DNA of 39,512 bases, taken from Roseicyclus salinarum. Its GTDB lineage: Bacteria; Pseudomonadota; Alphaproteobacteria; Rhodobacterales; Rhodobacteraceae. Below are positions 1 to 8,245 of this stretch, piece after piece. Made by a program: the position numbers and the translations under genes. Each line of letters starts with the position of its first letter. Positions within the stretch are counted from its first letter, which is position 1. The notes beneath the pieces were generated by a model. That model did not search any database. It was not told the DNA's origin and was given only the letters and a program-made list of their open reading frames with translations. The stretch lies in the NCBI RefSeq assembly GCF_029624655.1, contig NZ_JARRSA010000036.1, positions 1 through 39,512 of the forward strand, in the 5' to 3' direction.

Positions 1-40
1 GCGCCGCCCGCAAGGCCGCGAGGACTACATTTCACTTCGC

Positions 41-72
41 CCCGCCCCGGCCGCGTCCGGGCGGGATTTGTT
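41..72 (+). terminator. possible terminator of an upstream gene
   Basis: CCCGCCC (41-47) can pair with GGGCGGG (59-65), extended by two more G-C pairs around a one-base bulge, and is followed by ATTTGTT. This looks like a Rho-independent terminator for a gene whose body lies left of the window. The rest of 1-200 shows no gene I can support. Confidence 0.4.
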
Positions 73-200
73 ACGCTTGCGGCCGTGTCACGTCACGAAA
101 TCGGCCGGCTGCGTCACGCTGCTTCACTCGCCCGTGAGACCCCTGTCGCCGCCGGGCCGCATGGCGCATCTACTTGCCAAGACCAAGCGAAAGTGCAGCC

Positions 201-935
201 ATGTCCGACGCCGTGACCGAAACCCGCAGATCCAGCCTTGCGCGCCTCGCGCCGATCCTCGCCATCGCCCTTGGCGCCGCACTGGGGTGGTGGCTGTTCG
301 GCGACTACCTGAGATTCGAGACGCTGGCCGCGAACCGCGAGGACCTGCTGGCGTTCCGCGACGCCAACTATCCGCTGACCGTGGCCGCCTTCATCGGCCT
401 CTACGCACTGATCGTCGCCTTCTCGCTGCCCGGCGCCACGGTCGCGACGCTGACGGGCGGGTTCCTGTTCGCGACGTTTCCCGGCGCGCTGTTCAACGTC
501 ACCGCCGCCACGATCGGCGCCACGGCCATCTTCCTCGCCGCCCGCACGAGCGTGGGCTCGCGCCTCGCCGAACGCCTCGAGGGATCGGAGGGCGTGGTGA
601 AGAAGATCAAGGACGGCATCGACGAGAACCAGTGGTCGATGCTGTTCGTGATCCGCCTCGTGCCGGTCGTGCCGTTCTTCGTGGCGAACCTCGTCCCGGC
701 CTTCCTCGACGTGCCGCTGCGCCGCTACGTCGCCTCGACCTTCCTCGGCATCATGCCGGGCGCCGTCGTCTACACCTCCGTGGGCGCCGGCCTCGGCGAG
801 GTGTTCGCGCGCGGCGAGACGCCCAACCTCGGGATCATCTTCGAGCCGCAGATCCTGCTGCCGATCCTCGGGCTCTGCGCGCTTGCGCTGATGCCCGTCC
901 TGCTGAAGCTGGTGCGTGGCACGCGCGGGCTTTGA
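201..935 (+). CDS. TVP38/TMEM64 (SNARE-associated/DedA-like) family membrane protein
   Basis: A 244-aa inner-membrane protein of the TVP38/TMEM64 (YdjX/YdjZ-like) family; its transport substrate is not known from sequence. There is an N-terminal membrane segment at about 14-34 and another at about 58-78. Family-typical re-entrant/TM stretches follow, including FSLPGATVAT, GGFLFATFPG, RLVPVVPFFVANLVPA and FLGIMPGAVVYTSVG, and a last hydrophobic segment near the C-terminus. An in-frame TTG at 174 would add nine residues; I prefer ATG 201, although its ribosome-binding site is weak. The gene ends 29 nt before a flavin disulfide oxidoreductase, a pairing seen for this family elsewhere, so the two are probably co-transcribed. 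The family call is firm; the physiological role is unknown. Confidence 0.9.
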   Translation: MSDAVTETRRSSLARLAPILAIALGAALGWWLFGDYLRFETLAANREDLLAFRDANYPLTVAAFIGLYALIVAFSLPGATVATLTGGFLFATFPGALFNVTAATIGATAIFLAARTSVGSRLAERLEGSEGVVKKIKDGIDENQWSMLFVIRLVPVVPFFVANLVPAFLDVPLRRYVASTFLGIMPGAVVYTSVGAGLGEVFARGETPNLGIIFEPQILLPILGLCALALMPVLLKLVRGTRGL

Positions 936-964
936 CCCCCGATCTCCGACCGAAAGGCGCTCCC

Positions 965-2380
965 ATGTCCCGCATCGAAACCGACATCTGCATCATCGGC
1001 GCAGGCTCCGGCGGGTTGTCCGTCGCGGCGGGGGCGGTGCAGATGGGCGCGCGCGTCGTCCTGATCGAGGGGCACAGGATGGGCGGCGACTGCCTGAACT
1101 ACGGTTGCGTGCCGTCAAAGGCGCTGCTCGCTGCGGGCCACAAGGCGCACGAGACCGCGCAGGGCGCCTTCGGCACCGCGGGCCACGATCCCGCCACGGA
1201 TTTCGCGGCGGCCAAGGATCACGTCGCCCGGGCGATCGCCGCCATCGCGCCCGCCGACAGCCAGGAGCGGTTCGAGGGTCTCGGCGTCAGGGTCCTGCGC
1301 GAGCGCGCGCGCTTCGTCTCGGAAACCGAGGTCGAGGCGGGCCCCCACCGCATCCGCGCGCGCCGCTTCGTGGTCGCCACGGGCTCGCGGCCCTTCGTGC
1401 CGCCGATCGACGGCCTGTCCGAGGTGCCCTACCTGACCAACGAGACGATCTTCGACCTGCGCGAGCGGCCGCGTCATCTTCTGATCGTCGGCGGCGGCCC
1501 CATCGGCATGGAGATGGCGCAGGCGCATCGCCGCCTCGGCTGCGAGGTCACGGTGCTCGAGGGCGACCGCGCGCTGTCGAAGGACGACCCCGAGGCCTCT
1601 GCGCTGGTGCTGGAGGCGCTGCGCGGCGAGGGGATCGAGATCGTGGAGGGCGCGCAGGTTGCCCGGGTCACGGGCGGCGAGGGCGCCATCGCGCTGGAAA
1701 CCGGGGACGGGCGGCGCTTCGAGGGGTCGCACCTTCTGGTCGCGGTGGGCCGTCAGGCGGCGGTCGATACGCTCGACCTCGACAAGGCGCATGTCGGATA
1801 CGACCGCAAGGGCGTGACCGTGGATCGCGGCCTGCGTTCGACCAACAGGCGCGTCTATGCGGTCGGCGACGCGGCGGGCGGGCTTCAGTTCACCCATGTC
1901 GCGGGCTACCATGCGGGCGTCATCATCCGCCCGATGCTGTTCGGCCTGCCCGCGAAGGCCCGCACGTCGCACATCCCGCGCGTCACCTACACGGACCCCG
2001 AGCTTGCGCAGGTCGGCCTGACCGAGGCGGAGGCGCGCAAGGCCCATGGCAAGGGCCTGTTCGTGGCGAGGGCAGGTTTCGACCACAACGACCGCGCCAT
2101 CGCCACCGGCCAGGCGCGGGGCTTCGTCAAGGTCATGGTGGTCAAGGGCCGCCCGGTCGGCGCCACCATCGTCGGCCCGCAGGCCGGAGAGTTGATCCAG
2201 ACCTGGGCCCTTGCCATCTCCGCCAATCTGAAGATGTCCGCCATCGCCGGCATGGTTGCGCCCTATCCGACCTTGGGAGAGATTAACAAAAGGGCGGCGG
2301 GCGCTTACTTCTCGCCCAGGCTGTTCGACAGCGCGCTGGTCAAGCGGATCGTCCGGTTGGTGCAGCGCGTGGTTCCCTGA
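965..2380 (+). CDS. FAD-dependent pyridine nucleotide-disulfide oxidoreductase (mercuric reductase-like)
   Basis: A 471-aa flavoprotein of the dihydrolipoamide dehydrogenase/mercuric reductase superfamily, expected to be cytosolic. It has the FAD-binding GAGSGG motif near residue 12, the redox-active disulfide in GGDCLNYGCVPSK (Cys43, Cys48), an NAD(P)-binding GGGPIG motif near 180, the second FAD motif VYAVGDAAGG near 300, and a C-terminal dimerisation domain. In lipoamide dehydrogenase the interface carries a catalytic His-Pro-...-Glu; here the equivalent stretch reads YPTLGE, so Tyr434 replaces the His while Glu439 remains. The N-terminal metal-binding domain and C-terminal Cys pair of true MerA are absent, so mercury reduction is not supported. 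AAAGG precedes ATG 965. It probably works with the TVP38 membrane protein upstream; substrate unknown. Confidence 0.9.
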   Translation: MSRIETDICIIGAGSGGLSVAAGAVQMGARVVLIEGHRMGGDCLNYGCVPSKALLAAGHKAHETAQGAFGTAGHDPATDFAAAKDHVARAIAAIAPADSQERFEGLGVRVLRERARFVSETEVEAGPHRIRARRFVVATGSRPFVPPIDGLSEVPYLTNETIFDLRERPRHLLIVGGGPIGMEMAQAHRRLGCEVTVLEGDRALSKDDPEASALVLEALRGEGIEIVEGAQVARVTGGEGAIALETGDGRRFEGSHLLVAVGRQAAVDTLDLDKAHVGYDRKGVTVDRGLRSTNRRVYAVGDAAGGLQFTHVAGYHAGVIIRPMLFGLPAKARTSHIPRVTYTDPELAQVGLTEAEARKAHGKGLFVARAGFDHNDRAIATGQARGFVKVMVVKGRPVGATIVGPQAGELIQTWALAISANLKMSAIAGMVAPYPTLGEINKRAAGAYFSPRLFDSALVKRIVRLVQRVVP

Positions 2381-2402
2381 GGCTCGGAAAGGCCGGCTGC
2401 GC

Positions 2403-3791
2403 GTGGTGAACTCACTTTCGGGACGTTTCCTGATCCTGACCGTCATCTTCGTGATGCTGGCCGAGGTGTTCATCTTCGTCCCCTCGATCGCGCGCTTCCG
2501 CGAGGATTACCTGCTCGCCCGGCTGGAGCGCGCGCAGATCGCCTCGCTCGCGCTTCTGGCGACCGACGGGATGATCGACGACGACCTCGAATACGAGCTT
2601 CTCAAGAACGCCGAGGTGCTGAACGTCGTCCTGCTGCGCGACGCGACGCGGCAGCTGATCCTTTCGAGCGACCGGATGACCCCCGTCGCGCACAGCTTCG
2701 ACCTGCGCGACCCCACGGCGTGGACGCTGATCCGGGACGCCATGAGCCGGCTCGTCACTCCCGGCGAGGAAACGATCCGGGTCATCGGCCAGCCGGTGAA
2801 CGAGGCGGGGCTGCTGATCGAGATCACCATGCCCTCGGGGCCGCTTCGCGACGCGATGATCGACTACGGCCTGCGCATCCTGGCGCTGTCGGCGATCATC
2901 TCGATCTTCACCGCGGCGCTGCTGTTCATCGCCGTTCGCAGCCTGCTGGTCCTGCCGATCCGGCGCGTGGTGGGGCACATGACCTCTTACGCCGAGGCGC
3001 CCGACGACGCCTCGCGCATCATCGAGCCGCGCGGCAGCGTCCGCGAGCTGCGCGAGGCCGAGACGGCGCTGCAATCGCTGCAGACCCAGCTGACCGGCGC
3101 GCTGCGCCAGCGCGAGCGCCTTGCGCAGCTGGGCGAGGCTGTCGCCAAGATCAGCCACGACCTGCGCAACATCCTGTCGGTGACGACGCTGATGGCCGAC
3201 CGCCTGGAGGGGTCCACCGACCCGACGGTGCAGCGCACCACGCCCAAGATCCTCGCCTCGCTGACCCGCGCCGTGAACCTGACGGAATCCACCCTCGCCT
3301 TCGGCCGCGCCGAAGAGCCGGCGCCGAAACTGGAGCGCGTGCGGCTGGCCGGGATCGTCGAGGACGTGATCGAGAACGAGAAGCTCACCGCCCCCGAGGA
3401 CGCCGACATCGACTATGTCTGCGACATGCCCGCCGGGCTGGCCCTGCGCGCCGACCCCGAGCAGCTGCACCGCGTCCTGTCGAACCTCGTGCGCAACGCG
3501 CGGCAGGCGATCGCGGCCACGGGCAAGGCGGGCGAGATCCGCATCGTCGGCCGGGAGGGGGACGCGGGCTGGTGCGTGAAGGTCTCCGACACAGGGCCGG
3601 GCCTTCCGAAGAAGGCGCTCGAGCACCTGTTCAAGCCGTTCCACGGGGGGGTGCGCAAGGGCGGGTCGGGCCTTGGACTGGCCATCGCGGCCGAGATCGT
3701 GCGCGGCCATGGCGGCCGGCTGGAGCTTGTCTCGACGGGGCCCGAAGGTACGGTCTTCGCGATCCACCTGCCCGCCGGACTGGCGGCCTGA
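2403..3791 (+). CDS. membrane-bound sensor histidine kinase
   Basis: A 462-aa two-component sensor kinase. TM1 spans about 8-29 and TM2 about 158-178, leaving an extracytoplasmic sensor domain of roughly 130 residues. A HAMP-like linker follows, then the H-box KISHDLRNILS (phospho-acceptor His252), the N-box NLVRNARQAI, the G1 box DTGPG (396-400) and the G2 box GGSGLGLA (420-427). The HDLRN form of the H-box resembles NtrB/HPK4-type kinases. The start is GTG 2403 or GTG 2406, behind GGAAAGG at 2386-2392; the longer frame running back into the oxidoreductase gene is rejected. No response-regulator gene lies nearby, so it is an orphan here. The 22-nt gap to the oxidoreductase suggests a shared transcript. 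Confidence 0.9.
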   Translation: MVNSLSGRFLILTVIFVMLAEVFIFVPSIARFREDYLLARLERAQIASLALLATDGMIDDDLEYELLKNAEVLNVVLLRDATRQLILSSDRMTPVAHSFDLRDPTAWTLIRDAMSRLVTPGEETIRVIGQPVNEAGLLIEITMPSGPLRDAMIDYGLRILALSAIISIFTAALLFIAVRSLLVLPIRRVVGHMTSYAEAPDDASRIIEPRGSVRELREAETALQSLQTQLTGALRQRERLAQLGEAVAKISHDLRNILSVTTLMADRLEGSTDPTVQRTTPKILASLTRAVNLTESTLAFGRAEEPAPKLERVRLAGIVEDVIENEKLTAPEDADIDYVCDMPAGLALRADPEQLHRVLSNLVRNARQAIAATGKAGEIRIVGREGDAGWCVKVSDTGPGLPKKALEHLFKPFHGGVRKGGSGLGLAIAAEIVRGHGGRLELVSTGPEGTVFAIHLPAGLAA

Positions 3792-3833
3792 GCGTCGCGG
3801 ACGCCGCCCCGGCGCCTTCGTCGGGAAACCCCC

Positions 3834-3862
3834 TTGCGCTGACCTCCGGGGGCGGTTACATC
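3834..3862 (+). promoter_or_regulatory. candidate promoter of tRNA-Arg
   Basis: TTGCGC (3834-3839), a 17-nt spacer and TACATC (3857-3862) give a start about 5 nt before the mature 5' end of the tRNA. Read by eye; the -10 is a moderate match. Confidence 0.5.
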
Positions 3863-3872
3863 CACGCCCCAC

Positions 3873-3949
3873 GCACCGGTAGCTCAGCTGGATAGAGTAC
3901 TTGACTACGAATCAAGGGGTCGGGGGTTCGAATCCTCCCCGGTGCGCCA
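3873..3949 (+). tRNA. tRNA-Arg (anticodon ACG)
   Basis: A 77-nt cloverleaf starting GCACCGG and ending CCGGTGC-G-CCA, so the CCA end is encoded. The acceptor stem is fully paired. The anticodon arm is CTTGA-CTACGAA-TCAAG with anticodon ACG at 3907-3909, and the T-arm contains GGTTCGAATCC. The wobble A is expected to be deaminated to inosine by TadA so that the tRNA reads CGU, CGC and CGA. It is a single tRNA with no tRNA neighbour, and no integrase or att-like duplication is seen next to it. Confidence 0.97.
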
Positions 3950-4012
3950 CTTCCCCCGATCATCGCCCTGCCTGACGCGCCTCGCGCCGCGCCGGCCTTC
4001 GCCGATTCGGGC

Positions 4013-4498
4013 CTAATGCCCCGTGACATCCTTGCCCGCAGTCCAGTAGGGGACGGTGCCGCCGCACGCGAGCACGGTCTCGCGCGATGCGCCGATCTCG
4101 AAGCCGAGGCGCTCGTAGAAGGCGTAGGACGGACGCGACACGCTCAGCTCGATACGGCGCAGGCCCCGGGCGCGCGCCTCGGTGAAGAGCGCCGCCATCA
4201 GGATGCTGCCAAGCCCCTGCCCGCGGCGCTCGGGCGCGACGAACAGACCGACGATCTCCGAGCCGTCCAGCGTGCCGGTGGCGATCGGCAGCTCGCGCTC
4301 CTCGATCAGAAGGACGGTGCCACGCTTCTGCCGCGCCTCGATCGCGGCGTTGCTGTGGAACTCCTGGAAGAAGGCGATGGCCGCCGGCACGTAATGATCC
4401 GCGTAGCTTTCGGCGATCGCACGGCTGATTAGCGCCCGGATCGCCGGGACGTCCCGGACGTCGGCCCTGCGCGGCTCGTAGTGGGCGGCTGGTTCCAT
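4013..4498 (-). CDS. GNAT family N-acetyltransferase
   Basis: A 161-aa single-domain GNAT acetyltransferase. The acetyl-CoA pyrophosphate-binding motif A is clear: VGLFVAPERRGQGLGSILMAAL at about 85-107 (RRGQGLGS being the R/Q-x-x-G-x-G/A element), followed by the family's C-terminal SRPSYAFYERLGFE motif with a Tyr in the usual general-acid position. The substrate cannot be inferred. It is transcribed away from rpmH, with 188 nt between the two starts holding a perfect palindrome that may control it. ATG 4498 lacks an obvious Shine-Dalgarno sequence. Confidence 0.88.
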   Translation of the reverse strand: MEPAAHYEPRRADVRDVPAIRALISRAIAESYADHYVPAAIAFFQEFHSNAAIEARQKRGTVLLIEERELPIATGTLDGSEIVGLFVAPERRGQGLGSILMAALFTEARARGLRRIELSVSRPSYAFYERLGFEIGASRETVLACGGTVPYWTAGKDVTGH

Positions 4499-4520
4499 GC
4501 GTCCGTCGGGTGCTCTTTGC

Positions 4521-4542
4521 GATACGCAACAGTTGCGTTATC
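4521..4542. promoter_or_regulatory. palindromic operator candidate between the GNAT gene and rpmH
   Basis: ACGCAAC-A-GTTGCGT (4524-4538) is a perfect dyad with 7-nt arms, flanked by GAT on the left and, one base further out, ATC on the right. It starts 23 nt upstream of the GNAT start codon, where a repressor would be expected to act. No regulator gene is adjacent and I cannot name the protein that would bind it. Confidence 0.4.
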
Positions 4543-4579
4543 AAACGTCTCGCGGCAAGCCCGAAGTGCACGGCACGTG

Positions 4580-4608
4580 TTGACAGGGGCGTGGCGAATC
4601 CGTAATGC
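4580..4608 (+). promoter_or_regulatory. candidate sigma-70 promoter of rpmH-rnpA
   Basis: A consensus -35 TTGACA (4580-4585), 17-nt spacer and TAATGC (4603-4608) lie about 80 nt before the rpmH ATG. The -35 match is perfect and the -10 weak. Confidence 0.55.
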
Positions 4609-4686
4609 CCGGTCTTCATCGGAGATACCCGGGCCGTCGATCCGCGCAAACGTGCGATCCGGCCCCGAGACTGACGGAGCGAGACG

Positions 4687-4824
4687 ATGTCGAAGCGGAC
4701 ATTCCAGCCCTCGAACCTGGTGCGCAAGCGGCGCCACGGGTTCCGTGCACGCATGGCCACCAAGGCCGGCCGCAAGATCCTCAACGCACGCCGCGCACGC
4801 GGCCGCAAGTCGCTGAGCGCCTGA
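4687..4824 (+). CDS. rpmH: 50S ribosomal protein L34
   Basis: A 45-residue, very basic protein of the large subunit. It shows the nearly invariant L34 pattern: [20 protein letters not shown] early, then [19 protein letters not shown], ending LSA. It is one residue longer than the common 44 because a Ser follows Met1. GGAGCGAG precedes ATG 4687. It is the first gene of the rpmH-rnpA-yidD run, the standard bacterial arrangement; dnaA, often divergent from rpmH in other phyla, is not adjacent here. It is too short to stand out in a length-filtered ORF search. Confidence 0.97.
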
Positions 4825-4847
4825 TCGCACGCGACTGCCCCGGCGCC

Positions 4848-5234
4848 ATGGCGCCCGACACGCCTCCGCCGACCGACACGTCGACGGGGGCTTCTTGCAT
4901 TTCCGTCCTGAAGAAGCGGTCCGATTTCCTGCGCGCGGCCAAGGCCCGGCGCGCGGGCACCGCCGCCTTCATGCTGCAGGCCCGACCCCGGCACGAGGAC
5001 GAGCCGGCGACGGGGATCCGCGTCGGCTTCACCTGTTCCAAGAAGGTCGGGAACGCCGTGGCGCGAAACCGCGCCAAGCGGCGGCTGCGCGAAATCGCGC
5101 GCGCGGTCCTGCCCGTTGAAGGCAGGCCGGGATGGGATTACGTCCTGGTCGGCAGGAAGGACGAGACCGCCGTCCGCGACTTCGCCGCGATGAAGGAGGA
5201 CCTCGTCCGCGCGCTGAGGAGCGTTCACCGATGA
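4848..5234 (+). CDS. rnpA: ribonuclease P protein component
   Basis: A 128-aa basic subunit that binds the RNase P RNA and helps it remove 5' leaders from pre-tRNAs. The conserved core is visible: [16 protein letters not shown] near the N-terminus, [23 protein letters not shown] (the RNR signature) near 65-87, and WDYVLVGRK. The N-terminal 20 residues ([11 protein letters not shown]...) are a non-conserved leader. ATG 4848, 23 nt after the rpmH stop, is the best start. A longer frame that would read through rpmH on a different phase is not credible. The 3' end overlaps yidD by 4 nt (ATGA). Confidence 0.95.
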   Translation: MAPDTPPPTDTSTGASCISVLKKRSDFLRAAKARRAGTAAFMLQARPRHEDEPATGIRVGFTCSKKVGNAVARNRAKRRLREIARAVLPVEGRPGWDYVLVGRKDETAVRDFAAMKEDLVRALRSVHR

Positions 5235-5476
5235 CCCCGCTGGCCTTCGTCGTCTCGCTGCCCGTCCGCCTCTACCGGCTGCTGCTCAGCCCGTGGGTCG
5301 GCCATTCCTGCCGCTACCAGCCCACATGCTCAGCCTACGCGATGGAAGCGCTCGAGCGGCACGGCGCGCTTCGCGGCAGCTGGCTGACGGTCCGGCGCAT
5401 CGCGCGCTGCCACCCCTGGGGCGGCAGCGGCATCGACAACGTCCCGCCGGAACAGGGTCCTTCAAAGCGCCCGTGA
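5231..5476 (+). CDS. yidD: membrane protein insertion efficiency factor YidD
   Basis: An 81-aa YidD protein, a small factor that associates with the inner face of the membrane and helps Sec/YidC-dependent insertion. The family hallmarks are [14 protein letters not shown], the three-Cys segment [14 protein letters not shown], and [17 protein letters not shown]. The start at 5231 overlaps the rnpA stop in ATGA, so translation is probably coupled. In many bacteria yidC follows directly; here ttcA and an EAL-domain gene separate them by about 2.8 kb. Confidence 0.96.
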   Translation: MTPLAFVVSLPVRLYRLLLSPWVGHSCRYQPTCSAYAMEALERHGALRGSWLTVRRIARCHPWGGSGIDNVPPEQGPSKRP

Positions 5477-5567
5477 GGCCTGCCCCGACGCAGGCGCCGC
5501 GAGGCCGGGGCGCTTCCCAAGCGGCAGGCGATCGGCTAGGTCCGTCGCAAAGGACGAGGCCCCCCTG

Positions 5568-6443
5568 ATGCTCGACGACGCAGACGACATCCACCCGCTT
5601 TTCCACGGCGCCCCGCGCACGACCGAGTTCCGCAAGCTGCGCAAGCGCATCATCCGGGACACCCGCGAGGCGATCGACCGCTACGGCATGGTCGAGCGGC
5701 GCGCGCCCGACGCACCGCGCGAGAAATGGCTTGTGTGCCTGTCGGGGGGCAAGGACAGCTACACGCTTCTGGCCGCGCTGACGGAGCTGCGGTGGCGCGG
5801 CGTGCTGCCCGTGGATCTTCTGGCCTGCAACCTCGACCAGGGGCAGCCGGGGTTTCCCGCGACGGTGCTGCCGGACTTCCTCGAGAGGATGGGCGTGCCG
5901 CACCGCATCGAGTACGCGGATACCTATTCCATCGTCGTCGACAAGGTGCCGCAGGGCAGGACCTACTGCGCGCTTTGCTCGCGGTTGAGGCGGGGCAACC
6001 TCTACCGTGTCGCGCGCGAGGAAGGATGTTCGGCCGTGGTTCTCGGCCATCACCGCGACGACATCCTGGAGACGTTCTTTCTCAACCTCTTTCACGGCGG
6101 AAAGCTGGCCACGATGCCGCCGAAGCTGCGGAACGACGAAGGCGATCTCTTCGTGCTGCGCCCGCTCGCCCATGTGTCCGAGGACGATTGCGAGCGCTTC
6201 GCGCGGGCGATGGAGTATCCGATCATCCCCTGCGACCTCTGCGGCAGCCAGGACGGCCTGCAGCGCCAGGCGATCAAGCGGATGCTGGACGATTGGGAGG
6301 CGAAGGTTCCCGGCCGGCGCGGCAAGATGTTCTCGGCGCTGATGAACGCGCGGCCGTCGCATCTTCTGGATCCGGAGCTGTTCGATTTCGCCGGGCTCCG
6401 GCGCGATGGCGACAATTCGAACGATCGCACCGCCACCGGTTAA
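5568..6443 (+). CDS. ttcA: tRNA 2-thiocytidine(32) synthetase TtcA
   Basis: A 291-aa cytosolic enzyme that inserts sulfur at C32 of certain tRNAs, using ATP and a [4Fe-4S] cluster. The N-type ATP-pyrophosphatase PP-loop SGGKDS is at about 60-65. The cluster ligands are in [13 protein letters not shown] (CxxC) and a third Cys in [14 protein letters not shown], matching the TtcA signature, and [14 protein letters not shown] is the second conserved block. Length is normal for the family. AAGGACGAGG precedes ATG 5568. It lies 91 nt after yidD, on the same strand, and could be read from that transcript. Confidence 0.95.
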   Translation: MLDDADDIHPLFHGAPRTTEFRKLRKRIIRDTREAIDRYGMVERRAPDAPREKWLVCLSGGKDSYTLLAALTELRWRGVLPVDLLACNLDQGQPGFPATVLPDFLERMGVPHRIEYADTYSIVVDKVPQGRTYCALCSRLRRGNLYRVAREEGCSAVVLGHHRDDILETFFLNLFHGGKLATMPPKLRNDEGDLFVLRPLAHVSEDDCERFARAMEYPIIPCDLCGSQDGLQRQAIKRMLDDWEAKVPGRRGKMFSALMNARPSHLLDPELFDFAGLRRDGDNSNDRTATG

Positions 6444-6534
6444 GCCGCCGTCAGCCATTTGCCGGTAGCGAGGCCCGGACGCCGCAGTCCCCGACACGCG
6501 CGTCGCATCGAACGGCAGGGCGCGAGGGCGAGTG

Positions 6535-8100
6535 ATGGGCGGGAGGGCGCAAGGCAGGCTTGCACGGTGGCCGCGGCATCTTCGCGCGCTGCTGGCCCGG
6601 ACGGAGGTGCTCGTGCTGTTTCCGATCCTCGTGCTCGTCTCGCAGGAGATCGGCGGTCCCGATGCCGTCTTGATGTCCGCGCTCGTCCTGCCCGCGCTTC
6701 TCGTGCTGCTGAACCTCGGCGGCGCGGTGGAGGGTGCACTTGCAGATGAGGCCGGGACCGACGGCCGGCCGGGCCGCGAGGCGATGGCCGGGATGTTGCG
6801 CCAGGTCTGGGCGATGGACGAGATGGACACCGCCTGCCTCGTGCTGGCCATCGACGACTGGACAGAGCTTTCGGAACGGCTGGGCCGCGAAGGCGCGGAA
6901 GACGTCCACCGGCGCTGCGCCGCCAGGCTTCGCGCGACCCTGCGGCACGACGATCTCCTCGCCGACCTTGGCCAGGGACGATTCGGCATCGTCCTTCATC
7001 CCATCCCCGCCGCCCGCCTCGGCATCCGGGACGAGCTGTGCGACCGGTTGCGCGCCGCGATCGCGGAGCCAATCGCCATCGGCGGCGCCGCCATCCGGAT
7101 CACTGCCTCGGCCGGGCACGCCGCGCTGCGCTTCACGGGCCGGGACGCCGCCGCATCCGGCCTGTCCCCCGCCGCCGCGACGGTCGCAGGCGCCGAGGCC
7201 GCGCTGAAGGAGGCGCGCACCGCCGGGCCCAATTCGGTGCGCGCCCACGTGCCGGGCCGCGACCCGGACCGGACCGACGGCACGCCCCTGGCCGAGGAGG
7301 TCGCGGAGGCGCTTGTCACCGGCGCGATCCGGCCGTGGTTCCAGCCGCAGGTCGACGCGCGCAACGGGGCGCTGACCGGGTTCGAGGCGCTGGCGCGCTG
7401 GCAGCACCCGACGCTCGGCCTGCTCGGCCCGTCAAGCTTCCTCGGTGCGGTCGCCGAGGCGGGGCGCCTCGACGCGCTCGGACGCACGATGCGCGAGGGC
7501 GCGCTCGACGCGCTGCGGCACTGGGACCGCGCAGGTGCCGTCGGCATCACCGTCTCGGTAAACGCGGCACCCGAGGAGCTGCGCGGCACCAACTACGCCG
7601 AGCAGGTCGCCTGGGAGCTGGACCGCCACGACGTCGCGCCCGAGCGCCTCGTGGTCGAGGTGCTGGAGACGGTCGCGGCCACGGCTCGCGACGACAGCAT
7701 CGTCACCACCCTTGCCGCCCTGCGCGAAAAGGGCGTCGGCATCGACCTCGACGATTTCGGCGTCGGGCAGGCCTCGCTCATGTCGATCCGGCGCTTCGGC
7801 GTGGAACGCATCAAGATCGACCGCTCCTTCGTGATCGGCATCGACATCGACGAGGGCCAGAAGGCGATGGTCGCCGCCATCGTCTCGATGGCGCGCGAAA
7901 TGGGGTTGGTCACGCTGGCCGAAGGCGTGGAAACGCCCCAGGAGGCCGAGACGCTCGGCGCCATGGGATGCGGCTACCTGCAGGGCTTCGCCATAGGCAA
8001 GCCGATGCCGTTGGCCGAGACGCTTTCGTGGCTTGCCAAACGCGCCGCGCCGCCGCTGCGGCATGAAGGCCCGGCGCCGCTCCTGCGCCCGGCCGAGTGA
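6535..8100 (+). CDS. membrane-anchored degenerate GGDEF-EAL protein (probable cyclic-di-GMP phosphodiesterase)
   Basis: A 521-aa protein with two hydrophobic segments at about 24-37 and 43-64, a diverged GGDEF domain at about 90-235 and an EAL domain at about 253-505. The GGDEF active loop reads GQGRF (146-150), so cyclase activity is unlikely. The EAL catalytic set looks intact: EAL 284-286, Asn343, Glu375, the DDFG pair 406-407, Lys428, Glu464 and QGF 483-485. I therefore infer c-di-GMP hydrolysis to pGpG. ATG 6535 and GTG 6532 are equally possible starts. The gene sits between ttcA and yidC, an unexpected place for a signalling enzyme. Signal and output are unknown. Confidence 0.9.
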   Translation: MGGRAQGRLARWPRHLRALLARTEVLVLFPILVLVSQEIGGPDAVLMSALVLPALLVLLNLGGAVEGALADEAGTDGRPGREAMAGMLRQVWAMDEMDTACLVLAIDDWTELSERLGREGAEDVHRRCAARLRATLRHDDLLADLGQGRFGIVLHPIPAARLGIRDELCDRLRAAIAEPIAIGGAAIRITASAGHAALRFTGRDAAASGLSPAAATVAGAEAALKEARTAGPNSVRAHVPGRDPDRTDGTPLAEEVAEALVTGAIRPWFQPQVDARNGALTGFEALARWQHPTLGLLGPSSFLGAVAEAGRLDALGRTMREGALDALRHWDRAGAVGITVSVNAAPEELRGTNYAEQVAWELDRHDVAPERLVVEVLETVAATARDDSIVTTLAALREKGVGIDLDDFGVGQASLMSIRRFGVERIKIDRSFVIGIDIDEGQKAMVAAIVSMAREMGLVTLAEGVETPQEAETLGAMGCGYLQGFAIGKPMPLAETLSWLAKRAAPPLRHEGPAPLLRPAE

Positions 8101-8154
8101 GCCTTCCCAAGGGCTTGCCGGCCGGTCCCGTCACGCCTCCCGCAGTGCCCCTCA

Positions 8155-8197
8155 CACCCATGGGTCATGGGCCAAAACGCCCCTTGACCTTTGGGTG
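8155..8197 (+). promoter_or_regulatory. long imperfect hairpin upstream of yidC
   Basis: CACCC-atg-GGTCA on the left pairs with TGACC-ttt-GGGTG on the right around a symmetric 3x3 internal loop, and GGGC/GCCC closes a CAAAAC loop inside. It lies 48 nt before the yidC ATG. The right arm contains TTGACC, so this may be a promoter-overlapping dyad rather than an mRNA leader. Confidence 0.35.
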
Positions 8198-8245
8198 CCC
8201 CTTCTGTTGAACCCTCGTGACTTCAGACAGAGGAAATTGGGCGCC

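Noticed and set aside
965-2380. True mercuric reductase (merA)
   Set aside because: No N-terminal HMA domain, no C-terminal vicinal Cys pair, and no other mer gene nearby.
3873-3949. tRNA-Arg as a genomic-island attachment site
   Set aside because: No integrase, no direct repeat of the tRNA 3' end nearby, and flanking genes are ordinary chromosomal ones.
4499-4686. Replication origin near rpmH
   Set aside because: No dnaA gene and no cluster of DnaA boxes; a single TTATCAAAC is too far from the consensus.
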